This document shows positions 1 to 20,400 of a stretch of 64,000 bases of DNA, in pieces (position 1 is the stretch's first letter; every line of letters starts with the position of its first letter). The position numbers and the translations under genes are program-made. The notes beneath the pieces were generated by a model, which worked only from the letters and a program-made list of their open reading frames with translations, did not search any database and was not told where the DNA came from. This stretch comes from Manis javanica (taxonomy: Eukaryota > Chordata > Mammalia > Pholidota > Manidae), in contig NC_133165.1 of the NCBI RefSeq assembly GCF_040802235.1, positions 44,963,629 to 45,027,628 of the forward strand, read 5' to 3'.

Positions 1-4757
<4,757 letters not shown>

Positions 4758-4999
4758 CTTTGCTCATTTACACTGTTAGCAAAAACAAAAACACAAGGGG
4801 GTTCAGGACTTAGGCCTGACTCCGTTGTTGCCCATCATTGACTAGCCCAGACCCCAGGTTCTCGCAACACCCCACTTTCCAGCTCACCAAGACCCGTGGT
4901 TCCCCGGATTTTCCCCCAAGTACCCTGTTTCACCACAACATCCCATTCTCCCTCCACCTCTCAACTCTCCCCTTAGGCCTCCAGACCCATCTCGTGCCC

Positions 5000-5720
5000 C
5001 CTTACCTTCCCGCTCTCCCTAGCGCGCGCCCCACTTGGCCTCAGCGCAAGACCCCTCCCCCGCCCCCTGGTAGGCCCCGCCCCCTCCCGCCTCCTCACCG
5101 GCCATCGGCGCGGGCCAAGCCCGGCTCCCGCTCCCACACACCCGCTCCGGTCCCCGCGCCCCGATCCTCTGGCCAAGAGGTGGCACCTCTTTGGGGCGTT
5201 GGAAACACCGCGAGACCGAGCCCGAGCCCCGGCTTCGGCCCCGAATCGGGCGGGGGGAGGTTGGGGGAACGCGCTCCGCTGCCCTCCCCTCCCGCCCCGG
5301 CGCATTCTGCCCCCCCATCCCTGCGCACGCGCGGCGCAGCCTCACTCACCAGCGAGCGGCGAGCGGCTCCCCCTCCCCCACCCCGCGCGGCACCTCAGCT
5401 GCGCGAGGCGGCGGCAACGGCGGCGGCAGCGCGAAACCCGGTCCCGCAGTGGTGGCGGTGGCGGCGCCCCCCACCACCACCTCCCCGGCGCGCGCACCAA
5501 ACACCACCGCCACCTGCGCGAGGCCCAGCGAGCGCTGCGTATATATTCGCACTTTCGCTACGGGCACCGCCGGGAGACCCACGGGGCCGAGGATAGCGGC
5601 TTCGCCTCGGCCGACGCTTTGTAAGGCTCAAGAGTTGCAGCTCAGGGGGCTTGGAGATTGGCCGCATTCCCTGGAGAGTGGGCTTCACCATGAATATCCA
5701 GTTGCTCAGGCCTGGGGTCC
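5000..5720 (-). promoter_or_regulatory. SETD1A: SETD1A CpG-island promoter and non-coding first exon
   Basis: Very GC- and CpG-rich block immediately upstream of the SETD1A start exon. On the minus strand it carries three consensus donors that could each end a non-coding exon 1 spliced to 4772: exon ends at about 5350 (CTG|gtgagtgag), 5099 (CCG|gtgagg) and 5006 (AAG|gtaagg). No TATA box is obvious at a fixed distance, as expected for a dispersed CpG-island promoter. Long open frames on both strands here are a by-product of GC content. The transcription start site cannot be fixed from sequence alone. Confidence 0.7.
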
Positions 5721-7610
5721 TTGACGAATCGGCGACGACGAAAGCAGCGACCAGTCCCTCAGGAAAAGGGGGCGGGGAGGAGGGGAGGAGACCAGCCAGA
5801 GCTGGGGAGATTTGAGTGGCGCGTTGAACAGGCGCAGATTCGTCAGGAGGGCGGGGCGAATCGGTGGACAGGATGCGCGCTCCTTTGCTCCTTTTTCCTG
5901 CCCCTTTCTTAAGCGGCCAAAGGTCTAAAAGGCTGCAGAATCGAGAGAAGTCCCGGTCTCAGCTGTCGCCTCCTTTCACCCGGCTCGATGAAGTCAAGAA
6001 AGTAATGCCTGATTTAACCAAGCCCTGTTAACAGAGTCGGTCACTTTTTCCTGGATCTTTCACTAGCCCAACTCAGAGGACTGCCGAATTCCGACCCGGG
6101 GGATATAGCTACAGTCCAAACCTCTCGAAGTGCGATGAGAATTTTCGGCCCAGTAAAGAGGAGCCCAAGTAATTCCGAGGACTAGCTAGTCTAGCAAATC
6201 GGCGGGTCCTTCTGTGGGCGGGGCCAAAGCGCCGCGCGCAGAGGGCGTGGTCAGAGCGCCCGGAGCCCAGCTGTGCGGGGGCTCTTCCTGTAGGACCCGC
6301 CGAAACCGGTGCCCGCTGGCAGGAGCATACAGAAGACGGACAAATACTACCAACAGCCGTGACTCAGGCGGTCTGCCCGCCGTCGTACATGATGCAGGGA
6401 ACGTTTTTCCTCTTATCCTCCTTGGGTCGGTAGCTGTTTGAGATGCCCATTTGGTAGACAAGAAAACTGAGATGTGCAGTTTGCCGCATTTTGCCCTACT
6501 TGGTCCGTCATTAGTAATTAAATCCCAGACTGTCTCAAAGTTCTGTGATAGGAGTGATGGGGCTTAAAGGTCCGAGAATAGGTCCTCTAAAAAAATAAAC
6601 CAGGTCCTACAGGAATTAAGTGTGGGTTGGTCGAGTCCCCAGGTATCATGGTCCAAGTGCCCGCCGGTTTCAGCCTGGGCCCTCCGCTTCCCGCCCCAAT
6701 GCTTACCCGATCTCGCCGCTCGAGGGCAGCACCAGTCCAGGCGCTAAGGTCGCCTTGAGGTTGGGCACCCTTTTCAAAGGTTTGGACGCAGACATACTGG
6801 TCTCTTGGGTAACGGTACTCCCAGAAGGCCCCTCTGCCTAAGCTGAGGATACCCGAGGTCCCAAAGATCTCTCTATTAGTCCCTTGGTCAAGTCATCGAC
6901 TTCCCATCTCCAAGCTTCAGATTCTTACTCTGAATGTGGATGTTAATTCCTATCACGCCCAGCTATTGCAGGCATCAGAACCATACGAGAATGGCCTCTG
7001 AGGCCTGGTTCATGCAAATTCACAATTTTAAGTAATAGGAAAAGGGGGACTTGTCCAAGGTCTCACACCATGATAGAAGAGAGAGAATTGGGACCCTTTT
7101 GATGAGACAGTATTCCTTTCTCTTGTTTCATTTGAAAGGTATTGGCAGAGATGCACCATGTGATGGTAAAAGAAGCCCAAGTTTTCACTGACTAGCTGTG
7201 TGTGGCTTTGAGCAAGATCCTAGGCCTTGGGCCTCAGTTTCCTTATCTGACATGGAGACGATATGTCTCCAGGTGGTTGTGAGACTTAAATGAGATAACC
7301 TATGAAAAGCCCCTAGTATGTAATAGTCACCAAGAAAGTAACTTAGACTAAAAGAATTTACTCGAAATCCTTAATGGAGGAGATAAGAGACCCTGGGCTC
7401 AGGAACAACAGTGTGAAGTCCTTTAACCTAGGAATAACTCAGTCTCAGTCTGCATGTTCAGAAGCTACTGGGGCCTGACAGCAAGAGAAACGGCTCATAC
7501 CTGGAACCCACTCTCCCTTACTCCAGGTATACCTGCTCCTACCTGGCTTTTAGGAACAAGTCACCTGAGCCCAAAGAAGCCTTCCTTTCACCCCATTCAC
7601 AGCCACAGGG
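5721..7610. other. SETD1A-ORAI3 intergenic stretch
   Basis: No gene recognised. The first kilobase stays CpG-rich (GC-rich patches near 6200-6320 and 6620-6740), which may be a shore or distal part of the SETD1A promoter. A MIR-type repeat lies at about 7160-7330. The remainder is unremarkable unique-looking sequence down to the ORAI3 poly(A) site. Confidence 0.6.
7160..7330 (+). repeat. MIR SINE
   Basis: Contains the MIR core order: actagctgtgtg, then cctcagtttccttatctg, then gttgtgagacttaaatgag. Strongly diverged, as expected for an ancient mammalian SINE. Confidence 0.75.
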
Positions 7611-7627
7611 ACATCTGTGAAACACAT

Positions 7628-7633
7628 TTTATT
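7628..7633 (-). terminator. ORAI3: ORAI3 poly(A) signal AATAAA
   Basis: Minus-strand AATAAA about 770 bases past the ORAI3 stop codon. This implies a 3'UTR of roughly 0.8 kb ending near 7605-7615. It is the first canonical signal noted downstream of the stop. Confidence 0.6.
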
Positions 7634-8401
7634 ATACAAAACAAGGTGCATCAAACATTTGGTGTCAGATTATCTCTGTATGCTAAGGGCTAGGGACTAG
7701 ACCTTCTCCCTTAAAACCTCCTTACTCCAACTCTTACCAGGGAGTCAGGCTGGGTACACAGGCCCTCAGTTTCCAAAGCCCCCCAGCCCTGGCTCAGAGT
7801 GAGAACCAGATATAGAAGCATAAGGCAGTGGAGCAGGCATCTGAACCTCCAAAATATGGGGAAGGCTCCTCTTTGAAAAGGCTGGTCCTTTGCTTGGTGT
7901 AGAAAGACCCAAATGCCTCTCTACAGAAACTGAAGAAGAGTGGAACCCATCAAAATCTGGAGATGGGGAAAAGCTTTCTCCCAAATGCCAACCATAAAAT
8001 AGACTCTACAAAAATAAAGCAAAGGGTTAGCTGCCTTCTGGGGCAGCTGGGTAGGCATGTGACCTTCTGACCTCTACATTTTATGTAGGGGCAAATGGCT
8101 CGACCAGGGTCTCCCTGCCTCCCCTCTACCTACTGCATGAGCCTTGGACTGAGGATTTCCACTTCCTCCTTTGTTCCTCCCTTCTCAGTATAGAGTAGAA
8201 CTTTAAAAACCCATGGGAGAGACAGGGCGAATCCCTGGCAATGTGGGAGCTGCCCCAAGGCCCAGCCCAAAGGACCCTGAACCCAGGTATCTGGTCTGTA
8301 CCTGAGAGTGGCTACTGGAAGTGGCTCCAAGCAGGGGCAGAGATTGGGGTCTGTAGAACTGGGGCCTCATGCAGACCCGAGGGAGGCCGTGCCAGCCAGC
8401 C

Positions 8402-12460
<4,059 letters not shown>

Positions 12461-12729
12461 CCCTTGTCCTGGACCACTCCAGCACACCCCAAAATGCCCA
12501 CCCTTCCAAACCCGTACCCAAAGTGAGCTCCGGGAAGGTGAACCCATCCATCAGTAGGGACCGCGGGGAGCCCTGCATCCGCAGTTCCGGTAGGTCCTTT
12601 GTTCCTCCAGACCCTTCCCAACAGCCCCCCTCCCGCAACAGCTCCAAACGGTGAGCACTCTTGTCATTCCCGATTTACTCCCACTCACCCAAGGCCGCAG
12701 ACAGACACACGAAGTCACCCAGTTCTGGC

Positions 12730-14240
12730 TGGAAGATTTTGTGTTTTATAGCAAACCGTATTGTACAGATCTGGAGCCCAGCCCGGCTGGGTCCCACACT
12801 TTTCTCCATTGCCGAGTTGCTCTTTCTCCCTCCTACCAGTTGCCCATCCTTAAGCCTTTCACGATCCCCAGAACCCCCTCCTCGCCAGCCTTTGGTCCGC
12901 CCAGTCCCTCCCCTGACCCGCGCACCTCCCTGTTACCTGAGGTATGTGGCTAGATTCCCCCCTTCCCTACATGGTACAACCCAGCTACCCACCAAAGCCC
13001 AGGCTGATGGGCGGGGCCTGGGCCCGACTCAGCCCCCTGGCTCCCCAAACCCCACCCCTGCCCTGGAGGGGCGGGGCCAAGAACTGTTACAATGTTCCCA
13101 TGGCAACCGAGGCCATTTCTAGCCTTAGCACTGGTTTTGGAAGGTGTCCATTGGCTATTTCTATGGCAATAAGGAGTGGCTATTCCCTGGGCAAACGGGG
13201 TACAAGTTTCCATGACGATTAAAGAGTGGGAAGAGCAAAGCTGTAGGGCTCCCATCTTCCCCAACATTGGACGGGCACCCCACCCCCACCCCCGTCAGGA
13301 GTGGTGGAGCCGCTCAATACAGTAGAGCAAGAGAATGCCTCGGGGTGGCAAAGTCCACACTGAATGCCCACTGGTCCAGTCTCAGTCCAAGCTGATCAGG
13401 TGCCTCACACTCCGGCTCCCCCAGGTCCGAGGTTCCCCCGGTTCAAGTAACACTTCAGTACAGATGAATGTTCAAGTATTGTGTGGGGAGGCAAGTAGAG
13501 GGCTGGGGTACCCCTCAACACTCCCCTGGTCCAAGCTAAACAGAGTAGGCCCTAATCCCCACTCCTCACAATAGCTGCCATTGTCAGTGACGTTCAAGAA
13601 GTCAGGGCTGAGGATGCTGGGGGGTAGGAACTGAAATCTGGGGAGTAAGGAGAGGGGTGACCCCTTGAGAGGGTACTAATGCTCTCACACCTGCTCTCAC
13701 CCCCTTCCCCTCACTCAGCCCTAGCTTGCCAAGGTTCCCCAAGTCCCTCTACCTGGATACCCAACTGCTCCTCTGATTTCCCTTTTTGGCCCTATCTCCC
13801 ACCCCCCTAACTCCAAGTATCTGATCTTTGTTCCCTGAACCCTTGGTGGTCTGCTTTCTGCCCCCCTCCCCCAGCCCATCCTCCACCTCCCCCAGCCCCC
13901 TGGCTCTCAGTATCCTGTGTACAGATACCCTTTCCCCATTCTCCCCACCTCAAACTTGCACCTTAACCCCCCCCTACCATCCCTTTGGCTCAGTACCCCC
14001 CAGTACCTTTGACCCATTCCCCCCAGGGGATGGACAATGAAGCAAGTGGAAGGGGGAGGGGATGGGAAGAAAAGACCCCCAGAGATATCAGTGCAGGGGG
14101 TAAGGAAGGGGGAGGCTGGCTCGAATACCTGGGAGGAATCCCAAGTCATAATAAGGTAACTTGGCCTCCTGGCACGGGTGAAATGGAGGCCCGAGGTCCA
14201 GGCTCCAGATGAGTCCTGGGGGAGGGCAGGGGACACCCAA
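12730..14240 (-). other. FBXL19: FBXL19 3'UTR and ORAI3 upstream region
   Basis: C-rich, gene-free stretch between the FBXL19 stop codon and the ORAI3 promoter. I found no clean minus-strand AATAAA. A TATAAA variant occurs near 12740-12745, which would give a 3'UTR of about 1.5 kb. The true 3' end is uncertain. Confidence 0.4.
12990..13225. promoter_or_regulatory. GC boxes, palindromic RFX X-box and inverted CCAAT cluster
   Basis: Two gggcgggg-type GC boxes (about 13010 and 13070) are followed by a perfect 14-bp palindromic X-box gttcccatggcaac at 13094-13107, an inverted CCAAT box (ccattggc, about 13148), and weaker X-box-like pieces (ctatggcaata near 13162; gtttccatgacgat near 13206). The block lies about 0.9-1.1 kb upstream of the ORAI3 ATG and 1.0-1.2 kb beyond the FBXL19 stop, so it could be an upstream ORAI3 promoter or enhancer, or lie within the FBXL19 3'UTR. 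Confidence 0.5.
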
Positions 14241-14419
14241 CTAGCTGTCCTTGAGAAGTAGCTTCTCCTCTGGGCAGCGGAAAGGGCCAGGGGGTCCAGC
14301 AGCTGCAAGCCGGGCACAAGCTTCAGGTGAGAGCTGGCGGCAGGAGCGCAGATCTAGGCGGCGTAGGCGTGGGCAGCGGCGGAACAGTGGGAGGCAGTGG
14401 TCTGTGAGACGGTGGCAAC
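14241..14419 (-). CDS. FBXL19: FBXL19 last coding exon
   Basis: 179 bp from [20 protein letters not shown] to the TAG at 14243-14241. Acceptor tctccag. Confidence 0.95.
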
Positions 14420-17400
14420 CTGGAGATGAGGCAGTGGTAGCTGAGACTAGGAAGGTGAGCGGGGGCCGGGCACTGGCTATGGGACCAAAAGGGTAGCAGA
14501 ACAGACAGACAGTAGGCTTACCAGCAAGATTGAGGTGTACGAGGGTTTCCCGGAGTGGGGAGGTGGGGGCCGTGAGGAGGTGGACACTGGGATCCCCAAC
14601 ATGGGCGCAGTGGCTCAGGTCCAGGGCGCTCAGCTGGGGGGCGTGGCGCAGCAGGAGCCGCAGGGAGGCATCTGTCAGCTCGAGGCCTGCCAGGCGCAGC
14701 TCTGCCACCCCCTGCAGCCGCCCACGGCTCTCCGTTTGCCCTGGGCAGGCAGTGAAGAGATCAGCGCTCCTAGCTGCTCCTGTCCCTGACCCTCGGCTTC
14801 CAGACTCATGTTCCTTACCATCCCTAAACCTGCTCCCACTCTAAGAGGGCCTCAACTTGCACTGTGTGTGTGGCTTGCTTTTCTCCCAAATGCCTGTACA
14901 ACCTGACTTCATCTCAGCTGCCCATTGCTCATTGTCACCTCTTCAGCAAAGCCTTCCAGGGTTACTCCATTTGAAGCTGTGACTTCTCTGGATTATTTCC
15001 CCCCCTTTTCTCACCATTTGACATATTTTTTTTTTCTCCTCCCACCAGAATGTCAGTTCCATAAAGGCAAGAATTTTAGTCTGTCCTGCTCTTGCTCTGT
15101 CCCCAACAACTGGGACATGGTTGCTCAATATATGTATATATATTCACTCATCCAACAAATACCTTCCCTAAAGGGACTGCCATCCCACTCCCTCTCCTTC
15201 CATGATTAGTAAAGTCACCATCTGGATCCCTTTCCCTCCATTCCCGTCACCACTCTGCCAATATCACTTTTGCCTGAACTCTTGCCCCAGCCTCCTCACT
15301 CACTCCAGTCTCTCCTCTTCTTCCTGGCATCCTAAGAGAGCAAACACAAATAAGACGTCATCCCTCCTCAGTTTCTAAAAACTCTGAGGGTCCCTCAGAC
15401 AAGTCCAACCTCCTTCGTGGAACATGCCAGTTCCTATCAGGTCTCATCCCTTTCACAGATCCTAACTCTTCTCCCTCACCCCAAACACTTGGGCCAGACT
15501 CCACAGGTGACCCTGCCCTGAGAGACTCTGCCTGTGGCCATCTATGCTCAAACCCTGGCTCTTAGAGCTGTTTCAGAGGCCTCTTCTGCCCCCATCTCTG
15601 GAGTGGAAGTGCTCATGACCCTCATCTCTACACCCAAAGCACAAAGAAAAGGTCTGCTTTTTTTTTTATTGTATCTACCACATTCTTCTATCATATTTTT
15701 TTGTTTTTTAAAACTAAGCATTTGTAGTACACCAGCTACCACAAATTGAACACTCATTGTGGCCCAGGCCCAGGCTCAGGCTAAGTGGCTGCCCACCCTA
15801 AGGCCAGTGGCTCCTCTGTAGCCTCTAGAGCACTGGTTAAAATGGTTGCTGGCCAGCTCCCAGAGTTCAGGCAGTCCAAGGAGGGCCTTAGGGTTTATTT
15901 TTCTAACAAATTCTCCAGTGATGGTGATGCTATTGCTCTGGAACGTACTTTTAAGAACCACAGCAATGGGAGACAATTCTCTGGTCATCATTTCCATTTA
16001 CAGATGAGAACGTTGAGGCTCAAATCATTTAGCCATCTGTCCAAGGTTACACGATTCTGAAGTAACAGAGCCAGGACACCAGGCCTGGTCACTCCAAGGC
16101 CAAACTCTTATCACAATGCTATCTGCCTCCCAGGCACCAGCCTAGCGCTTTGATAAAACTAAACCAGATGTCACAAACTCATGAAACTAGCCTATGCAAG
16201 TGTTTTATGGAGTCTGCATAGTGCTAAAAATTTCTTAATGATTAATGCTACAAGAAGGTAATTTATTTAGATATAGCTTTTCCTCTAAAAAATTTTAATA
16301 TCTGGCATCTCTGGGCTACCCCTTTCACCTAACAGTGACTGGCTGGAGCTGCTGCTAGCTGCCACTCCCTCATTTCCTACACCAAGTCCATCTTTTCTGT
16401 TACCTGCTGGGCCACCTCTTCAGGCACCTGACTTGGAGAACTCTGAATTCCACTCCCTCTTCTTTGCCTTTGAGGAGCTCAGAGCCTGGAGAGGGGACAC
16501 ATCTAAAGATGCCCGCAATCCTAGGCTATTGATAAAAGCTATTTGAGAGAAGCAGAGGAAAGAGAGGCCACTTGCGGTGTGAGTTGGGGAACTGGCCATC
16601 AGCAATGATTTCACTGAGGTGGCAGTGTTTAATCTGGGCCTTCATGTGGAGAGGTGGGAAGAGCATATGCCAGGCAGAGAACAGCAAGGGCTGAAGCAAG
16701 GAAGTAGAACTTGAACTTTTGCTCCAGGAATGCTACACAAAGCCAGGGAATATGGTATGACAGGTGGGTATGGAATCTTAAAATACACAACAGGCCTTGA
16801 GGGCCTGGAAGGCTCATCTTTGCAAGCTCTTAATAAAGGGGCTTAAAGTGAAGTGATTCAGGCAGGAGGAAGAGATGGGGTCAGTCTGCCACCAACCAAC
16901 ACTGTCTCACCTCATGGAATGCACCATTCCCACCCCTTCACCTCCCAATATTCCTGGCTCAGTGCAATTTCAGCAGGAGTGGGCAATGGGTGAGTTCTCT
17001 AGTCTGGCTTTGCTTATGTGACTTGCAGCAGTCACTCAACTCCTCTGGGCATTTGGTGCCTTGTCCAGAAAGTGAAAGAAACCTAGTTGCTTCTCTATTC
17101 TTCTGGCGAGGCTGCTGTGAAAGGAAGCTGCTATGAAAGAGAGAGATGAAAACTAGGTGCTGGGTGAGCACAGTCCTTTTGCCCTCACAGAGCTTAAAAA
17201 CCTAGTGAGAGTAAGCATTTTAGTCAAATCATCTCAGTGATATGTTAGGAGGGGACTACTCTCAGAGCTGAAAAGGGACTCTGATCTCAACAGGGAAGAG
17301 GATCGTGGAGGGCTTCTAGGAGGAAGTGGCATTTATGCAGAGGCTGGAATGATGATTAGGTGGTGATTAGATGAAGCAGGATAGAGTATTCCAGGCAAAG

Positions 17401-20400
17401 AGAAGTGGGCAAAGGCCCTGGGGCTGAGGGAACTTAGCAAGGAGACAGGTGCTTGAAATGTGGCGACAGCATAGGTCAGTGTGAGCCAGACCATGCCTGA
17501 CAAAATATTGGTCTTTATCTAAAAAGCACTGGGGAGCAATGAGAAAGAGTTTAGAGCACAGGGGAGACATGGGCAGATTTGCCCTTCTGGACAGTTCCCC
17601 TGGTTTCAGTGTGGAGAACAGACTAGTAGGGGCCACAGAAGATGCTGTGAGCATCTCATCTCCTGGCTATAAGAGGAACCCTCAGGCCTCAAGGCTCCCA
17701 CCCTGTACCTTTGTGTGACAAGGCCTCTGCTCTTTGGACCAGCCTCAGCTCCCAGCATTCCCCTCTGCCAGTATGGGCCTCATGCCCTACACAACTGCTT
17801 ATTCATGTCTCAGTCCCTGGGATGACGGTCCCTTTCTGGACTCAGTTCAAACAGTATCTCTTCAAGGAGGGCCTCTCTCATGGTTTCCTCCCTCAAAAAC
17901 ACACATGTCCTGACCACAGCCCCTTCATGCCATGACCTTCTATATCCCAGTCTCTTGTCTGCATGACTGGGGTTTCACGAGGGTGGGGAATGGGGCTGAT
18001 TCAGCTTGAGGTCTTCAGGGCTAGGCTCAGAGTGTGTTCAACAATAAAAGCTGACTTTACCTGGCAGGATACCAGGGCCTGGCCCAGGGTACAGAGATTG
18101 CTGGTCTGACCTGGGAGATGATACTGCCACCCTCACACAAACTTTCAAGTCAACTGGTTCCCTCTTTCTGCTCTACTCCCTCAGGAAAATCTTTATCCTT
18201 TTACTACAGGTCAAGATTTAAATCTATTGCTCAGCTGTATAATTTTACTGACTCTGAAAAGGATATGTGTTACCATCATTTAAAAACTAGGATATTTCAG
18301 AGGAAATGTATATTTATGACACCTCTTGACAAATGGAACTGACTGACCACACTGGGCCTGCATTCTTCTATGGCGATGATTTCACTGAGGTGGCTGCCAT
18401 TCTGAAGGGCTTTCCCTTCAAGAAGCCCTGAGGTGGAGCAGTGATTCCCCAATTCCAGTCAACAAGAGGACTGGACAGGGAGCCTCCCAGGGAGACAGCA
18501 CCTGACTGAGACTTGAAGGGGAGGAAGAGGATATACATTTGCCATGGGGAAGAACAAGTGACCAGACCCAGGAAAGCCACTGTTCACTATGGACGAGGCT
18601 CACCAGGAGTGTCCAGCACCCCCCAGTGACTTCACTCATATCTGCCATTGGCTATACTCCTGGCATCTTCAAGAATTCTGAGGTCATCTTCCCATCCTAC
18701 ATTGTTTCATCACATAACTACTTCCCTTCTGGAGTGCAAGGGGTTACATCTTCTTCATCATTGTTCCCTCAACTCCTATCACAGGGCCCAGAACACAGCA
18801 GGTATGAATGAACAAAATGGCCAAGCAGGGCCTTCCATTAAACTCATGTGTTATATTCTGCTCTTTCTTCAAATCCTCTAACACCAGCACGAGTCAGTAA
18901 AGATCCTGGAGGCCTCATACCCCCACCTCACCTAACCTGTTTTTACAAATGAGCCAATAGAGGCTGCACCTGGTTTGGTGTCAGGCGGAGGCAGCAGCAG
19001 CTCGCGGAGCTGAGAGTCTTTAACATCCTCAATCCACCGGAGGTCAAGGAGCCGCAGGGCTGGCAGTGGGGCTGAGCCCAGGGCAGAGACAGAGAGCCAG
19101 GAGCAGCCAGACAGCACCAGCTCCTGCAGGCCTGGGGAGGTCAGGAAACTGGTGCTAGGAGGGCTTTGTCCCATGTCTGCCCCCTCATCACCCTGTCCTG
19201 CCTCACCACCCCTCCCTACCTTGCAGTCGGTTGAGAAGCCACATGAGCTGCTTCTTGGAGACACCTGTCCAGCTGAGGTCCAAGGCCCGGGGCTGGCGAC
19301 GAACCACACCACTGAGCATGGGCGGGGTTAGTGACTTCCTACGGCTCAGGTCCATTCTCGGCCACAAGCGCTTATCATAGCACCTGACAGCCACAAGGGG
19401 GAGACAAAGACATCATCAGTCCTCAGCTCTCCAGGTGCCCACAAACCTCCCCACACTCAATGGTTCACCACAGCTCTACTGGCCCACAGACAGCAGGGGT
19501 AAACAGGAAGCTCCTGGCCTCAGGCCAAGAGCATTGAGTTTGGGGCCCAGCTCCCATCACTAACTGGATGTGAGACCCCCGGCAAGTCCATTCCTCTCCC
19601 TGAGCCTCAGAGGCCTTGTTTGTAACATGAAGATAATGATCCACACTCAGCCTGTCCCACAGGGCTGCCATAGGAGCAAATGAGGTTGTGACAGTTTGCA
19701 GGCCTTACATCTTATAAAGCATTCTGCGAAAGATACACACAACATCCTTACATATCGTATTTGATGTAACACCAAAGAGATCATCTGTCATCAGCCCCCA
19801 GTACCCACGCTGGGCTTCCCAAATTTTCTCTGGCTAAATTACGATGGCTCATGGGCACTTCTCCTCTCCTCTACTAATCTCTGTCTTTGATCCACATCTG
19901 CCCCACTCTGATGGCCCGCTGCCCAAAGCTTGACTTACAGGCCTGCTATTTTCTCTGTTTCATTATTGTGTCCCTCCAAGCAGAATGTGTACTCCACAAG
20001 GGCAGATCTGGCTTTTTCCCTTCCGAACCCAGCACCGTGCCAGGTGCACATTTGTTGAATGAATGAATGATGCCAAATCAGCCAGTGTGAATTCCTTGAA
20101 GCTCCCACTGAGCACATCTCCCCAACCCCCACAACACACCTCATTTACAGCTTTTCATCTATTCACTCAGTGTTTATGGAAAGCCTGGTAAGGTCCAGAA
20201 ATTAAAGCCACAAAGATGAACGGGGTCTGAAGAGTTCAAAGTTTCCCAATCACAGTATTTCCAAAAGCCTTGACTAGTTCAACATACAGTAAACTAGAAA
20301 AGGTTTCCCAAAAACGTACTTTACCAGGAAACCCTTCCCCCCAACCTCCCAAGGTTATCTATTAACAGTTCGAATCTCAGTTTGAAAATTCTCTTGTAGT

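Noticed and set aside
4838-5596. 252-codon plus-strand frame, Pro/Arg/Ala-rich
   Set aside because: Lies in the SETD1A CpG island, where stop codons are rare. Low-complexity composition, no domain.
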